Positions 11,350 to 23,541 of a DNA stretch of 64,000 bases are shown piece by piece; within the stretch, counting starts at the first letter, position 1; each line of letters opens with the position of its first letter. The position numbers and the translations under genes were made by a program. Under the pieces are notes generated by a model. That model ran no database searches. It was given only the letters and a program-made list of their open reading frames with translations, and was not told the origin of the DNA. Source of the DNA: Simmondsia chinensis (lineage: Eukaryota; Streptophyta; Magnoliopsida; Caryophyllales; Simmondsiaceae); the NCBI GenBank assembly GCA_018398585.1, contig JAGTTD010000020.1, forward strand, positions 19,874,350 to 19,938,349, read 5' to 3'.

Positions 11350-12200
11350 AATCAACCAAACTTAACTTAATTTAACAGTAGTAATAATAAAATAACGTTG
11401 GGATTAGAACATGATCACATGTTGGGGCTTTGGGTTTTGTATTTTCAAATTTAGAGAGAGAGTGAGAGAGAGAGAGAATCACGGTTGAATGTTTGTCATC
11501 GCCTTGGTTCTCTCATTTACTTACTACTGCATCTTGCCTTTTGCTCATTTCCATATTCCAAATATTGTTTCTTTGTAATTTATGAAAAATTATTACTTAG
11601 ATATTTTAAAATTTGGTTATTTATTATCTAGGTATCCTAATATTATAATATATATAATGAGGTACTCTAAGATTTTAAAATTTCATCACCTAGGTACTCT
11701 ATACGAGAATTTGGAAAATTTTTGCAAAAATTCAAACATTTTTCACATTAAAATGTTTATACAATACTTGATTATAATATTATATACGAGTTATGTTAAT
11801 TTTTTAACAAAAATCAAACAGAATACTAAAAAAATGTCACTGAAATATGGTGGAAGATATCGACATGTTAGTAAAAAAATGTAGTGTATTAGCATTTTAC
11901 TTTGAATTATTTCAATAAGCCGTTATATAACCAATAATATTATTTCAAATATGGACCCCCTGTACCAAGAATGCTCAATGGAAAAATTATTTGTAGCAAT
12001 AATTATTTTATTTTGATTTTTTCTCTATATCTAATGCACATTAATAAAATAATATTTATTATTAGTTAAGAGGTAATTTAAACTTTAAATTTAAATATTA
12101 AATTATCATTTATCTCAAATTGTATAAAAAATAAAATTATAAACAACTAGAAAAACAAATTGCGCTCTTTATTTTCTCATGTTGGAAGATGACCATATTA
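11350..12200. other. intergenic, AT-rich, with a GA microsatellite
   Basis: No gene seen. A (GA)n tract lies at about 11453-11476. The 100-residue reading frame at 11582-11884 is AT-rich with biased composition and no recognisable domain; I do not call it a gene. Confidence 0.5.
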
Positions 12201-12204
12201 TATA

Positions 12205-12420
12205 GAGTTTTTTTCATTTTACCACCTAAATTTTATATTATCAGCTTTTAATCTTTTATTTTTTTTCTTTTAACCACCTAAAAAAAAAAATTTGGTTGTA
12301 AATGACTACCAATAGAATACTTCGTTAGAAAAAATAGAATAGTCCATCCAATTTTAAAATATTCCATTTTTATTCCCAATTTTAGTATTGTTTGCAAATA
12401 ACTACGTGTATTGTATAATA
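12205..12420. repeat. MITE-family copy
   Basis: Same order of motifs as 7370-7650: 'CTTTTAACCACCTAAAAAAA', 'AAATGACTACC', 'AATATTCC', 'TTTGCAAATAACTAC'. Non-coding. Confidence 0.45.
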
Positions 12421-12878
12421 TATATAACTTTTAACCACCTCAAACTATTTTTTGAATAAAAAAACATATTTTTTAATCAAATTTTAATTTTTTTAAAACA
12501 GGTCAAACACATTTGACACTCTCTCTCCCCCTCTCTAATCCAAAACCCCCGAATTCCTTCATCTGTCTGCACCATATGTGCCGATTAGACCTGAAAAATT
12601 TGACACGACATAGCATGACACGAATACGTAATGAAGACAGCGGATAAGGGCATGGCTTTTGAAGTTGGGTTGAATTTGCGTTGATCCGTTTAGATATTTG
12701 GGTTGAATTTGACTTTGACGCATTTAACTTGTTTTCAACTCGCTTGACCTATATATATATAGACATGTTATGTATTTGAGTGGTATACTACTGTTATTAT
12801 TTATAGATTTTTAATAATCTATCCCACATTAGATAATTTAAACTCTGTTTATTAATGTTAATTTGATAGTTTATTCTA

Positions 12879-13181
12879 CATCAACATCAACAAACCCAGT
12901 GCCTCCAAGGGCTCCCTCAAAAAAGAACATACCCAGTGCCTCAAGGGCTTCCGCCTATGCAGGGTCGGGGGGGGGGGGGGGGGGGGGGGGGCGGTGCGGC
13001 GGATGTACGCAGCCTTTCCCCTTCAGGATGTTAACCTGAAGAGAGGCTATTTCCCAGTGCCCCCAACCTGAGGGTGAGGACTTTCCAGGAGGTCACCCAT
13101 CCTGGTACTACTCTCACCCAAGCACGCTTAACTTCGGAGTTCTAATGGGATCCGGTGACGGCGTGCTGGTGCCCTCTTTGG
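12879..13181 (-). mobile_element. 5S rRNA-derived SINE, copy B, full 5' end
   Basis: Read on the minus strand the element starts CCAAAGAGGGCACCAGCACG. It continues through about 105 bp of 5S rRNA-like sequence with the A-box region AAGTTAAGCGTGCTTGGG and C-box region GGATGGGTGACC. Then come AAATAGCCTCTC and the 3' module GGCTGCGTACATCCGCC, ending in a TTGTTGATGTTGATG tail. It is bounded by a 20-bp target duplication, TAATTTGATAGTTTATTCTA (12859-12878) and TAATTTGATAGTTTGTTCTA (13182-13201). The 3' end is partly duplicated near 12893-12950, and a poly-G run on the plus strand (about 12967-12991) expands one site of the 3' module. Confidence 0.85.
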
Positions 13182-13589
13182 TAATTTGATAGTTTGTTCT
13201 AAAAATTAAAAATATGTAATACATTTACGGCTAGTATAATCCGTTAATTGTATTATTTACATGTTTATTAAGTTGACAAACTAGTATTTAATGACAATAC
13301 TAATATAATTCAAATGATTAATCCATAGGTTACCCGTTTAATAATTGAGTTGGGTTAGGGTTGAGAGTTCCTAACCTGTATAATAAAAGGGTCGGGTTTG
13401 GGTTGACGCCACTTCTAGGACCCCTCGTATAACATGAACACGAACATGATAGAACACGCCATGTTTGCCACCCCTAATGTCGACACTCAAGCGAGGGCTA
13501 AGGGTTCTATAAAATTATGTTTCAACACACAGAATATTTGTGACGACGCACAGATTTTCGAGAATGTTTCTATAAAATGTAGTTAAAAG

Positions 13590-13850
13590 CTTCTAGTTAA
13601 ATGATGAAAAAAATAATCAAGTGGTCAAAAGCTATATATTATAAAATACAAGTGGATAAAAGCTATATATCATAAAATAAAGGTAGTTATCTGCAAATAA
13701 TATTGAAATCAGAAATGAACATATAATATTTCAATAATGGATGGAATATTCCTTTTTTTAACGTAATATTCAATCTGGTGGTCATTTGTAATAAAAATTT
13801 TTTATGTGGTTAAAAGCAAATAAAATTAAATCAACACTAGATATAATGTG
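13590..13850. repeat. MITE-family copy, inverted
   Basis: Shares with 7370-7650 and 12205-12420 the blocks 'GGTAGTTATCTGCAAATAAT', 'GGAATATTCC', 'GGTGGTCATTTG' and 'GTGGTTAAAAGCAAAT'. Confidence 0.45.
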
Positions 13851-14684
13851 GAAAACCTTCCAGAGTAGAGGGAAAAACCACGGGGCAAACCGACAGCAAA
13901 TTCCACTATAGAAAAATAGCAATTACAACGTTTATGGTTTCAAGATATTTGCCTTAACTTGAAACTTACAAGCAAATTGAGTAACACAAGGAATACCTCC
14001 CCAGGCCCGAGAACAATCTATTCTCCCGATCAATTAACTTCAATCAATGCCTAGAATACCCGCTCCAAATTGCTCCAAGATCGATCTCCGATCTCAACCA
14101 AACGATTGCCGCCGCACCGCTTAAATTCTCTTTCTTTCTCACGTTGATGAGCTGCGCCGCCACTCACGTCCCCCTTTTTTTTTTCTCACTTCGCATTAAC
14201 CCGTAAATTTGGGGTATATATGTTATATATATATATATATGATTATTATTATTTAATTAACCCTTATTTAAACGGGCCACATAAAACATGGGCTGGACCA
14301 TGATACATATTATGTATCCCACAATATTTATCAATTACGGTTTAGTTTATCATCTTTTAGGGGTTTATTTTGATGGAGCCTTCAATTAAATACCCCCTTA
14401 AGGTGAGCCATGTAAGTAAATTATTCATTTGAAATTTATCAATTAATTGAGAGTTCTCTTCTATTTCTCTTTATGAGACTTGAGAATTTTTCAGTATCCT
14501 TAACTTAGCCAATCAGGGTAGTGAAATTGGCTCGCTGTAGTGAGGTTTCTAGCCCCTTTACAATATGAAACCTATCAATTCCTTATACATTTCACTACAG
14601 TGGGGTTTCCAACCTTGCTGCAATTGACAACTTGTCAATTCTCTCATACATTCTTACAACACCTGCAAACAAGCTCCAACTTTG
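13851..14684. other. non-coding, probable fragment of another repeat
   Basis: No gene seen. A (TA)n tract lies near 14216-14241. Two ~65-bp imperfect direct repeats with 'TGAGGTTTC/TGGGGTTTC...AACTTGTCAATTC' character lie at about 14530-14590 and 14592-14655. Confidence 0.4.
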
Positions 14685-15658
14685 TGTTAGAAAAATTGAC
14701 TAATCTGCAGCTAATAGTGATGAGAATATAGTGAAACTTGCAATGAGAAATACATTGAAAAAAAGGGCAGTAAATCGGAGCAGAAATTTCAGCAAAATAA
14801 CAACGAAATTATCTAAACATAAGCAATCAAATAATCGTTAGAAAATTGATAAATATTCAATCATACCAAGGAAAGAGAGAGTAAATAGAAAGATCTCACA
14901 AAAGAAGATATCACGTCGTGGTAGATGCCATTGTCCTAAAATACGATATCGCCACTGCTCCAGTGCACACAGTATAACCGGCAGCCGTCCTCCAGGATTA
15001 ACGGGATCAGACTCTTAACATGCACTCGTTAATTGCCGGGTAGGAGTGCCTTGAACTTTACACAAAACTTAAGAATAGAGGTATATTACAGCAAGAACAA
15101 TTGAGCCAGAAGGAGAGTAGAGCAGTTGACGGAACGGCGAAGTTGTGCGGAGATTATTGTGAACCAAAAATATTGTCTACTACACACAAAAGGGAAAATT
15201 GCTCCTGCTTCGTGAGTTAGGGTGTTTTCATAAAGAAGATTTTTTTTTTTTTTTTTTTAATATATTGAATGAAAATCCTCTAGCCCAAATTCCAACAGCT
15301 ATAAAACAGTCAAACCCCATTAAGATTAAGCCAACAAATATATTGTGTTATTACCATAAATTATAACGGTAAAATTTGATTAAATATACATGTTGACAGC
15401 TATAATATCCCAACAATGAATAACGAGGTAAGTAGGGGGTTAACCTATTAAAATTGTAATGGTTAATAATGGACGCAATAAATTGTGACGGTAAAATAAC
15501 GGATGTAATAAATTGCAACGGCTATATTGTTAATAAATGTCCAACGGTCACAATTTTAATGACCCTAGAGGACTAATAACAGTAGACGGCCGGTAAATAG
15601 GCATGGTTAGAACATTTTCCCGTAACACTTTAGTTTAGCTTGTATTATTTTTCCAACA
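14685..15658 (-). repeat. 3' LTR (left) of the non-autonomous element
   Basis: Plus-strand ends are TGTTAG and CCAACA. It contains a T-run near 15239-15259 and the pattern of AACGG motifs found at the same place in the right LTR. Confidence 0.8.
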
Positions 15659-18600
15659 ATCCCCCACAAAGGATACAAGCGGAAGAGAACAAAGAAGAAT
15701 AGATTGGGCAATGAGAGTTTAGTTTTTCAGTGCTAATGTCTCGCGACTCGAATCGTCACCTAGTGTAACCCAAGTTTAGGACCAACATCTTGCAAGGTGG
15801 CTTTCATCTTGAGCCTCACAAAGGGTTGTATAGTCTTCCACTTGGACACATACCAAACTTCAGATCTCGGCAACTCCTGCGGTTTGGTGAGTTTTATCGG
15901 CCATGCGCTTGTCCTGGATATTCATAGGCGCTCTAGAAGGCAAGTCTTAATCCATCATAGGGAGCGGCCAGACTCCCACACCTATATAGGTGGATCCCAT
16001 CATGTGTGTGTTACCGCACACCACCAAACATATGGATATGGGTCCATTAAGAGCTAAAGCTCAACCTTACCCCTGGTAACATACAGACAGTGTCCTTCAT
16101 GTGCAAGTCGTGCTTACACAGCCAAACATATGGCAATAGACCCATCTCCGCACTGTCACACCATAGGGAGGGACAACATAAAACACAGTGCATATCTTGA
16201 ATGAAACTATGACTTTTCACATTCAATCTGATAAGCCCAGGTTAGATATATCATAGTTTATTCGTGTACAGACATTAGTCCCATCCCCCTCGATGTTTCT
16301 ACAATCATTTTATGACAAAGGCTCTTTGTCAACGGATCTGCAAGATTCTTTTCAGACTTTACATAGTCTAGTGATATCACTCCACTTTCTAGTGGATCTT
16401 TCACGATTTTATGCCTGAGACGAATGTGTCTCCTCTTCCCATTATAAACCTTGTTCTTTGCCACAGTAATTGCAGCTTGGCTGTCACAGTGAAGTGACAC
16501 TGATAGAGCTAGAAGCCCCCACAATGGCACTTCAACACTGTATTACAACAAAGCGATACTTCGGAGTTGACTACTGCCAACATTAATCACGAGTTGCTCT
16601 TACCCCCACATTGAGGTACTTGCAATGAGCTGTTAAACAACTAGCTTCATCGCCTGCCAACTTCAATAAGAGTCGGTATAACACATTAGTGGAGCACACA
16701 TCATATTAGTAAAATTAGATCTCCACCCCAAGTACTCACATAGTACATATATCATATATACAGTTGGCACGAAAACCATATACGGCAAATTGTCACTTTC
16801 ACGTCTCATCACAATTGTGAAACATTATCACTAGTATTATCACTTGTTTAGGTCACAAAGGACCATATACCCATTCTCATCGTACTTAGCGTACATGCGA
16901 TATTATAATTAAGGGTAGTTCACGTCTTACCAATGTGGTACCAAATTTTGGTGATATCAAGAGAAAGAGGTTCATAATCCCATAATTCACAAGATGCCTT
17001 TTACAACTCAACTTAAGGCAACCCAAGCCTCTGCAAGGCTCTCAAGCCCAAGTGCTTAGCATCATTAAGCTATTTACATCGACTTTGGACAATCGACAAA
17101 TAATATTTCCACTATAACGAATTTCTATGAGCTAGCTATAACAAGCAAACAACGGTAGAAACACAATAATCAGAAAAGATTATGATCAGACAACATACCT
17201 CATAGGCTCTCGGGTGCTCTTATAGCCCCCCACAATGGAATGTATCACACGACATTCTTAAGCCATTAGATTTTTCTACGTGCCAACTCAGTGCTAAAAG
17301 GACAACTAAAACATTCAGGTTTTAGAGGGGTGTCAGAACCATAGCTCACTAACGAGCCTAAATTCATTGTAATTAGTAGAATGTCTCTCAACGATATCAA
17401 ACACCCAACACAACAAGGAGTCTATTACAACATAAACCCCATTCATGATGCTTCACTAGTACTACGACAATTTAACTAGAGCACTGTCGATATTTGTCAC
17501 TTGGATTAATGTATGTAGACAAAGTCCTCCACAGATATATGATATAATGGGACGAGTGTTGTATTATCCACCAAATTATAATACTATTAATTACCTTAGT
17601 ATATTTAGCTTGTGATGCGATGCCACATTTTGCTTCTCATCAAATGAACACTAGGATCATATAGAGTGTCATTCAAACGACCAACATGGGCACACAATAT
17701 ATAACAATAACCCAAATAAGATATCTAGACACGAGCTAAATATCAAGTCTACGATCAATCAAGGTTCTCATGTGGCTTACACCTTACTCTTATTCCAAAA
17801 CTAGAAAAGAAGGCATGAAATAATGATCCTAAGGGCATGATAGTCTCTCAAGACAACACAAGTCCACATATTGCCCAAGCATATCAAGCTTTCCCAACTA
17901 CAAACTAAAAATTCAGCAAAACAAACCAAAAAATAGCACAATACCAGTTATGGACACCAACATACAGCCCAAAACAATATGTAGCAGCACAATCAGCTTG
18001 AAACAAACATGTTTCAACACTTAAAACAACATGCTTTTCACCATTTCAACATGTAACAACATATTCACAATGTTTCAAACGTAGCTATAGGATATACATG
18101 AGACACATCCAAATGGAGACTAATAAACAAAATTACACATAGATCTCTAAGAACTCATAAGCCCTATTAGCCCTTTACAAGAATTAACTTGTTTCACTTC
18201 GGTCACTCAAAATATGCAAGAAAATCCAATTCTCACATACAAGATCTAAACTCATGGTTAGAACTTGGACATGCAATGCTCTACCAACGCACATTCAAAT
18301 GTTGCCATAAACAGATTCATATTTGAGTAAGGGCAATTGAATTACAACAACACTATTTAGGGGTTTAATAAAGATCAAAAGGAGTTTTAAACATGTAAAC
18401 TTTATTTTTAATTCATGAACCTCAAAACCACTCAGGTTGGTCCATAAATTTTTCTCCCTAAATATCATAATTCAAGCAATTGTTTTTCTGTCAACTCTTA
18501 AAAACACCACTCGCAACCATTTGTAATCGAGTCTGACTCACTATCGGTGAACTCTCTCGAAATAGGCGCATTTATGTTTTCATAACCTCATTAAAGGTTT

Positions 18601-19735
18601 TAGGATTTTCCTCTAGCGACAATATTATCATATTCAAAGCGGTCAAGAATTATATATTTAAGAAGACCTACTTAAGTCAGATGTCCCACATTTACAAGTA
18701 ATGAAGACTAAAAACTAAATCCTTGCACATTTCATAAAGTGTTTATAGAGCCTTTAAATATGAAGTCCTTTGAAGTCAGTAAGTACCACAACAGGACTTC
18801 CCCCACAACCTTAAGAATAACCTAGAGCTAATCGATAACATTAACCCAGATTCCCTTCATGAGAAACATATGGGAAGCATAGACAGTTGAAATACCCTGC
18901 CTGATCTTCTTTGCGAACTTATCATGGTTCACAATAACTGGATGCAGAGATGGTGCGTCTTACATTTTTGCAACCATGTTACATTCTCCACTAGGCTATT
19001 TTTTGAGGTTTTTCTATGGTTTTAGTCTAATTTGAAGAGTCCAAATCTCATACTAACAAGCAAGCATCCTTATCTGACACACGTAATTTATAACCCAATA
19101 TAGAGTTTAGGTAATTGTGCTGCACTTCGTTACATAATTGAGAATAGTATTAGACCATTGTCACATTGATACAACAACAGCATGAACGAATATCTAGAAC
19201 ATAGAACTTATTATGGTTTTGATCTACTAGAAACAAATATCAGCTTAATATGTACATCCTGCTTTGCATATAAGTCTAAAGAGTCAAAACCAAAAATTTG
19301 CTGGATCTCTGTTGCAACGAAAATCTGTACCATATAACATTAGGACATTACAAAAAAAAAAAAAAAAAAAAGAGGTTTGCAAGAACATTAAAAGGATAGC
19401 ATGTTGAAAACGAATACAACAAAAAGAGTAGCAAAACAATGGACCACATCTTAAAGACAATAGGCTGCCAAAACCCTTACCAATTGCCATCCCATTAAGC
19501 AGTATCAGCAATCTCCAAGACAAATCACAACAAAAACAAACAAAATTCCAGACAATCAGGCAATCACTCTGTCAGATCGAACGATCTCCCACTCTTTCTC
19601 TATGTTTTTTCTGTTGAAAATTATTTCCTTATCTATACACATATTAATGCTATAGTTACTCATGTAAATGACCTTAAATAATAAAGAAGAGAGATCCTTG
19701 TTACCATAACTGGTTACCAAAATCGTCTTTTAGAT
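15659..19735 (-). other. interior of the non-autonomous LTR element, mostly non-coding
   Basis: Apart from the RNase H remnant at 16258-16530 I see no gag, protease, integrase or reverse transcriptase reading frame. 15680-16250 looks like a 3' untranslated region. An A-run lies at 19351-19370. Confidence 0.6.
16258..16530 (-). pseudogene. copia RNase H C-terminal remnant
   Basis: An open stretch of about 90 residues contains the RNase H motif block LHCDSQAAITVAKN, then RHIRLRHKIV, GVISLDYVKSEKNLADPLTK and SRGMGLM, the standard end of a copia pol polyprotein. Upstream reverse transcriptase sequence is missing. Conservation of this stretch suggests descent from an autonomous copia by deletion. 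Confidence 0.85.
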
Positions 19736-20708
19736 TGTTAGAAAAATTGACTAAACTACAGCTAATAGTGATGAGAATATAGTGAAACTTGCAACGAGAA
19801 ATACAGTGAAAAAAAAGGGCAGTAAATTGGAGCAGAAATTTCAGCAAATTAACAACAAAATTATCTAAACATAAGCAACCAAATAATCGTTAGAAAATTG
19901 ATAAATATTCAATCATACCAAGGAAAGAAAGAGTAACTAGAAAGATCTCACAAAAGAAGATATTGCGCCGTGGTAGATGCCACTGTCCTAAAAGACGATT
20001 TCACCGCTGCTCCGGTGCACATAGTATAACCGGCGGCCGTCCTCTAGGATTAACACGATCCGACTCATAACGTGCACTCGTTAATTGCTGGATAGGAGTG
20101 TCTTAAACTTTGCCTAAAACTTAAGAATAGAGGTAGATTACAGCATGAACAATTGAGCCAGAAGGAGAGTAGAGCAGTTGATGGAACGGTGAAGTTGTGC
20201 GGAGATTATTGTGAACCAAAAATATTGTCTACTACACACAAAAGGGAAAATTGCTCCTGCTTCGTGAGTTAGGGTGTTTTCATAAGGAGGATTTTTTTTT
20301 TTTTTTTTAATATATTGAATGAAAATCCTCTAGCCCAAATTCCAACAGCTATAAAACAGTCAAACCCCATTAAGACTAAGCCAACAACTATATTGTGTAA
20401 TTACCATAAATTATAACGGTAAAATTTGATTAAATATACATGTTGACAGCCATAATATCCCAACAATGAATGACGAGGTAAGTAGGGGGTTAACCTATTA
20501 AAATTGTAACGGTTAATAATGGACGCAATAAATTGCGACGGTAAAATAACGGATGTAATAAATTGCAACGGCTATATTGTTAATAAATGTCCAACGGTCA
20601 CAATTTTAATGACCATAGAGGACTAATAACAGTAGACGGCCGGTAAATAGGCATGGTTAGAATATTTTTCCGTAACACTTAAATTTAGCTTGTATTATTT
20701 TTCCAACA
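19736..20708 (-). repeat. 5' LTR (right) of the non-autonomous element
   Basis: Starts TGTTAG, ends CCAACA on the plus strand, and matches 14685-15658 along its whole length with scattered substitutions. Confidence 0.8.
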
Positions 20709-21132
20709 GTTTGAGGTTCAGATAAGGAAGAGCTTGTCTCACATTCTTATCATCTTTCTATCCCACACTACTTCTCAAAGAGAGCTCTAAAGACATAATT
20801 CCAAGCTAAACAAAGTCTACAAGATGATACTCGTTTAGAGAATGTTAAAGAGTGATCTTACAACATGTAGGTAGAGAGATGTTGATTAATGATTCTCTAT
20901 TTAAAGTCTTACATTAGTGTATAATAGCCCTCGGTATCTGCGATGGAGCACATTCGATCTCTAGTTATGCCACTCAAACACACCTTAATAACAACAGAAA
21001 GACCGGTACAGATTTCGTCTAGAAACTTGACCATACTATTGAAAGAAATAGTTTTAGTAAATATAATCTAAGCTTTCTATACCTGCATGATGTGACAAAA
21101 ATTTTTTTTATTATGTAAGAATAAAATTATAG
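20709..21132. other. intergenic, no gene seen
   Basis: AT-rich sequence between two retroelements, ending at the target duplication AAAGAACAAAAATATA (21133-21148) of SINE copy C. Confidence 0.5.
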
Positions 21133-21162
21133 AAAGAACAAAAATATACAACGACAACAATA

Positions 21163-21461
21163 TGTTGGAAATAAAAAATTGGCTAACTCATACAACTAGG
21201 AAGAGAAAGAAATAAAACAAGAGGAACTCAAAATACTTACATAATTTATTTTATTTCCACACTTTTAAATGGGTTGATACAAGGGGTATAGGACTCTTCA
21301 ATTCCGGCCATTAACCCCATTAAGTTAATACATAATTAGCCCTTGAAATTCTTCATAAATTCCTACCTCTAATTTTATATAAAACTCCTATAAAATCTCA
21401 TAACCACATAACACCATTAAATATTAAATTCCTTTACTAGAATCAAGTTTAATTTCTAACA
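21163..21461 (-). repeat. 3' LTR of the 21-28 kb copia
   Basis: 299 bp, closely matching 28141-28440, directly followed on the plus strand by the complement of the polypurine tract (CTCCCCCTT). Confidence 0.9.
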
Positions 21462-22230
21462 CTCCCCCTTAAACTTGATTTTTCTTGATTACAACAAGTA
21501 AGTTTCAAAATTTGTAAAACACATCATATTTCAGAAGCTTCTTGAAAATATCTGCAACTTGATCAAGAGAGCTCACATAGTTGAGTTCCACCTCCTTCTT
21601 TTCGATACACTTATGGATGAAGTGATATCTTGTCTCTATGTGTTTACTTCGATCATGGAAGATAGGACTTCCTCTTGTGTCATCCATAGTTCCTCTAGCA
21701 ATTTCTAAGCCAGATAGCATGACTAGCACAAGATGTAGCATCAACATATTTAGCTTCACAACTTGAAAGCGCAACAATTGATTGCTTCTTCGAACTCCAA
21801 GAAATAGCAGTACTACCCATGAAAAATACAAAACAACTAGTGCTTTTTCTATCATCCACGTCTCCACCAAAATCACTATCACAATATCCCGCAAGTTTAA
21901 AAGTGTGTGCCGATGTTTAAAACAACCCATAATCAAGTGTACCTTTAACATATCGAAGTATTCTTTTGGCTGCCTTCATATGAGAAGAAGTGGAGTTTTT
22001 CATGAAAGGACAAATAAGCCCAACACCAAAAAGAATATCAGGCCTTGTACAAGTTATGTATCTTAAACTTCCCATGAGACTTTTGAAAAGAGTGGGATCT
22101 ATCTTTTCTCCATCATTAAACTTTGAAAGCTTTACTCCACATTCCACAATGGTTTTGACGGGTCTATAATTAATCATATTATATTTCTCAAGCAATTTCT
22201 TGGCATAGCCTTCTTGAGAAATAAAAATCC

Positions 22231-22586
22231 TGTTAGGTTATATGTGAAGCTTGCTTGTATTGAGTTTGGTTTATAAGTTATAGGATTGGGCCAATCCTAT
22301 TTGGGCCCATGTCACACTAGGGTTTAGTGTAGGAAGCTCTATATGTACATGGATTTGTGTATGTTCTCATTACGGTTTGAGTTAAGAGGATTGAGAGTTG
22401 AGACGTCTCGTGTAACTCCAATGGAAATAAAGAAATAATTGTGCTCCCCTACGTGGATGGAGGCTTCGACTGAACCACGTAATTTTCAGTGTTCTCCTCT
22501 ATCCCCTTTGTTCATTATTGCTACTTCGGTTTATGATTCAGTAATTCCAATGAGTAATCTTAAATAGATGGTATTAGGGTCTAACA
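22231..22586 (+). repeat. 5' LTR of nested element
   Basis: Starts TGTTAGG, ends GGTCTAACA. A possible TATA motif (CTCTATATGTAC) lies near 22341. Confidence 0.8.
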
Positions 22587-23541
22587 AATTCGTATCAGAG
22601 CAAGGTTCAGAGGCTTGGGTGGAATCTAAATCGGAGGTTTAATAGCCAGTGGGAGATGAGACACGGTTGGCTAACGTCAGCCGTGAAAATTTCATACTGC
22701 AGTTCTGGTGGTGACCTGATCTCAACGATAAAGGCACGGTGGTAGTTGATTTCGGTAGATCATGGGTTTGATCGGTAAACCAATGGTGTAAACTATGGTG
22801 GTGCCATAGTTGGAGTGACGGATTGTGCCTCAATGAAGAGGTAGTGGCTGAGTGTTAGCGGTGGTGATTTTGATCCAAGTGAAGGAGCGAGACATTAGAT
22901 CGGTGTACTTGAGTGTTAGATCTGGTGGACCTGGTGTAAATCGGCATTGGAAAAGCGGATTGAACGCTGGTGAAGACCCAGCAGTGACGCCAGGTGTTGT
23001 TCGACGGGGATGCTGCCTCGACGGCGGCGTCGGTGGTTCGTCAATGGCTGGTGGTTCGCACCAACAAGCGTGGTGGCCTGAGGCGGTAGCGTCAAGGCTC
23101 CGGAGTGGTGGCCCATCTCTGATTCCTTCGTCGGATCGAATATTATGGGTTCGAACGCTGGTGGTTCGAACGGCGGCCGGTTTGGATTGACCGACGGTCG
23201 GAGTTTGAAGCCGTGAGCGACAAAGGGTCGTTGTGGCGGTGCGCTGGAGGCTGGTGGTGGCGATGGCCAGAGGAAGCGACGATGCCGGCGCCGACCGCTG
23301 GTGGCCGGAGTTGCGAGGCAGCAGAAAGACACGCATAAGACAAAGTTGCGCGGCGGCTGAATTTTTCATTTAAAAAAATATTAAGGTTTTTTCATGTTAG
23401 ATCAACGGATTGTTTGACCGAGTTTGAATAACCTAATTGGGTTGGGTCCTTATATTATTGTTAGATCTACATTTAAAATTCTCGGGTGATCTAGTCTGAT
23501 AATTGTAAATAATCCAACCAAACTCCAAGTGGGAGAATTGT

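Larger units (their letters stand above)
14685..20708 (-). mobile_element. non-autonomous LTR retrotransposon with ~973-bp LTRs
   Basis: Two direct LTRs (14685-15658 and 19736-20708) bound a 4.1-kb interior. They appear about 94% identical over the first 150 bp compared by eye. On the minus strand the purine tract TTTGTGGGGGAT lies immediately before the left LTR, so the left LTR is the 3' one. Flanking 5-mers CTTTG (14680-14684) and GTTTG (20709-20713) differ at one base and are a plausible target duplication. The only coding remnant is a copia RNase H end. No initiator-tRNA primer site was recognised next to the right LTR. It probably depends on proteins of an intact copia relative. Confidence 0.8.

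Noticed and set aside
11582..11884. 100-residue reading frame as a gene
   Set aside because: AT-driven composition (I, Y, K, N rich), no domain, no related copy.
13075..13181. 5S rRNA gene
   Set aside because: Sequence matches 5S rRNA on the minus strand but is diverged, fused to a SINE 3' module and bounded by a 20-bp target duplication.
22830..23369. 179-residue GC-rich frame and its overlaps
   Set aside because: Lies in the leader of a non-autonomous LTR element; low-complexity composition and no domain.
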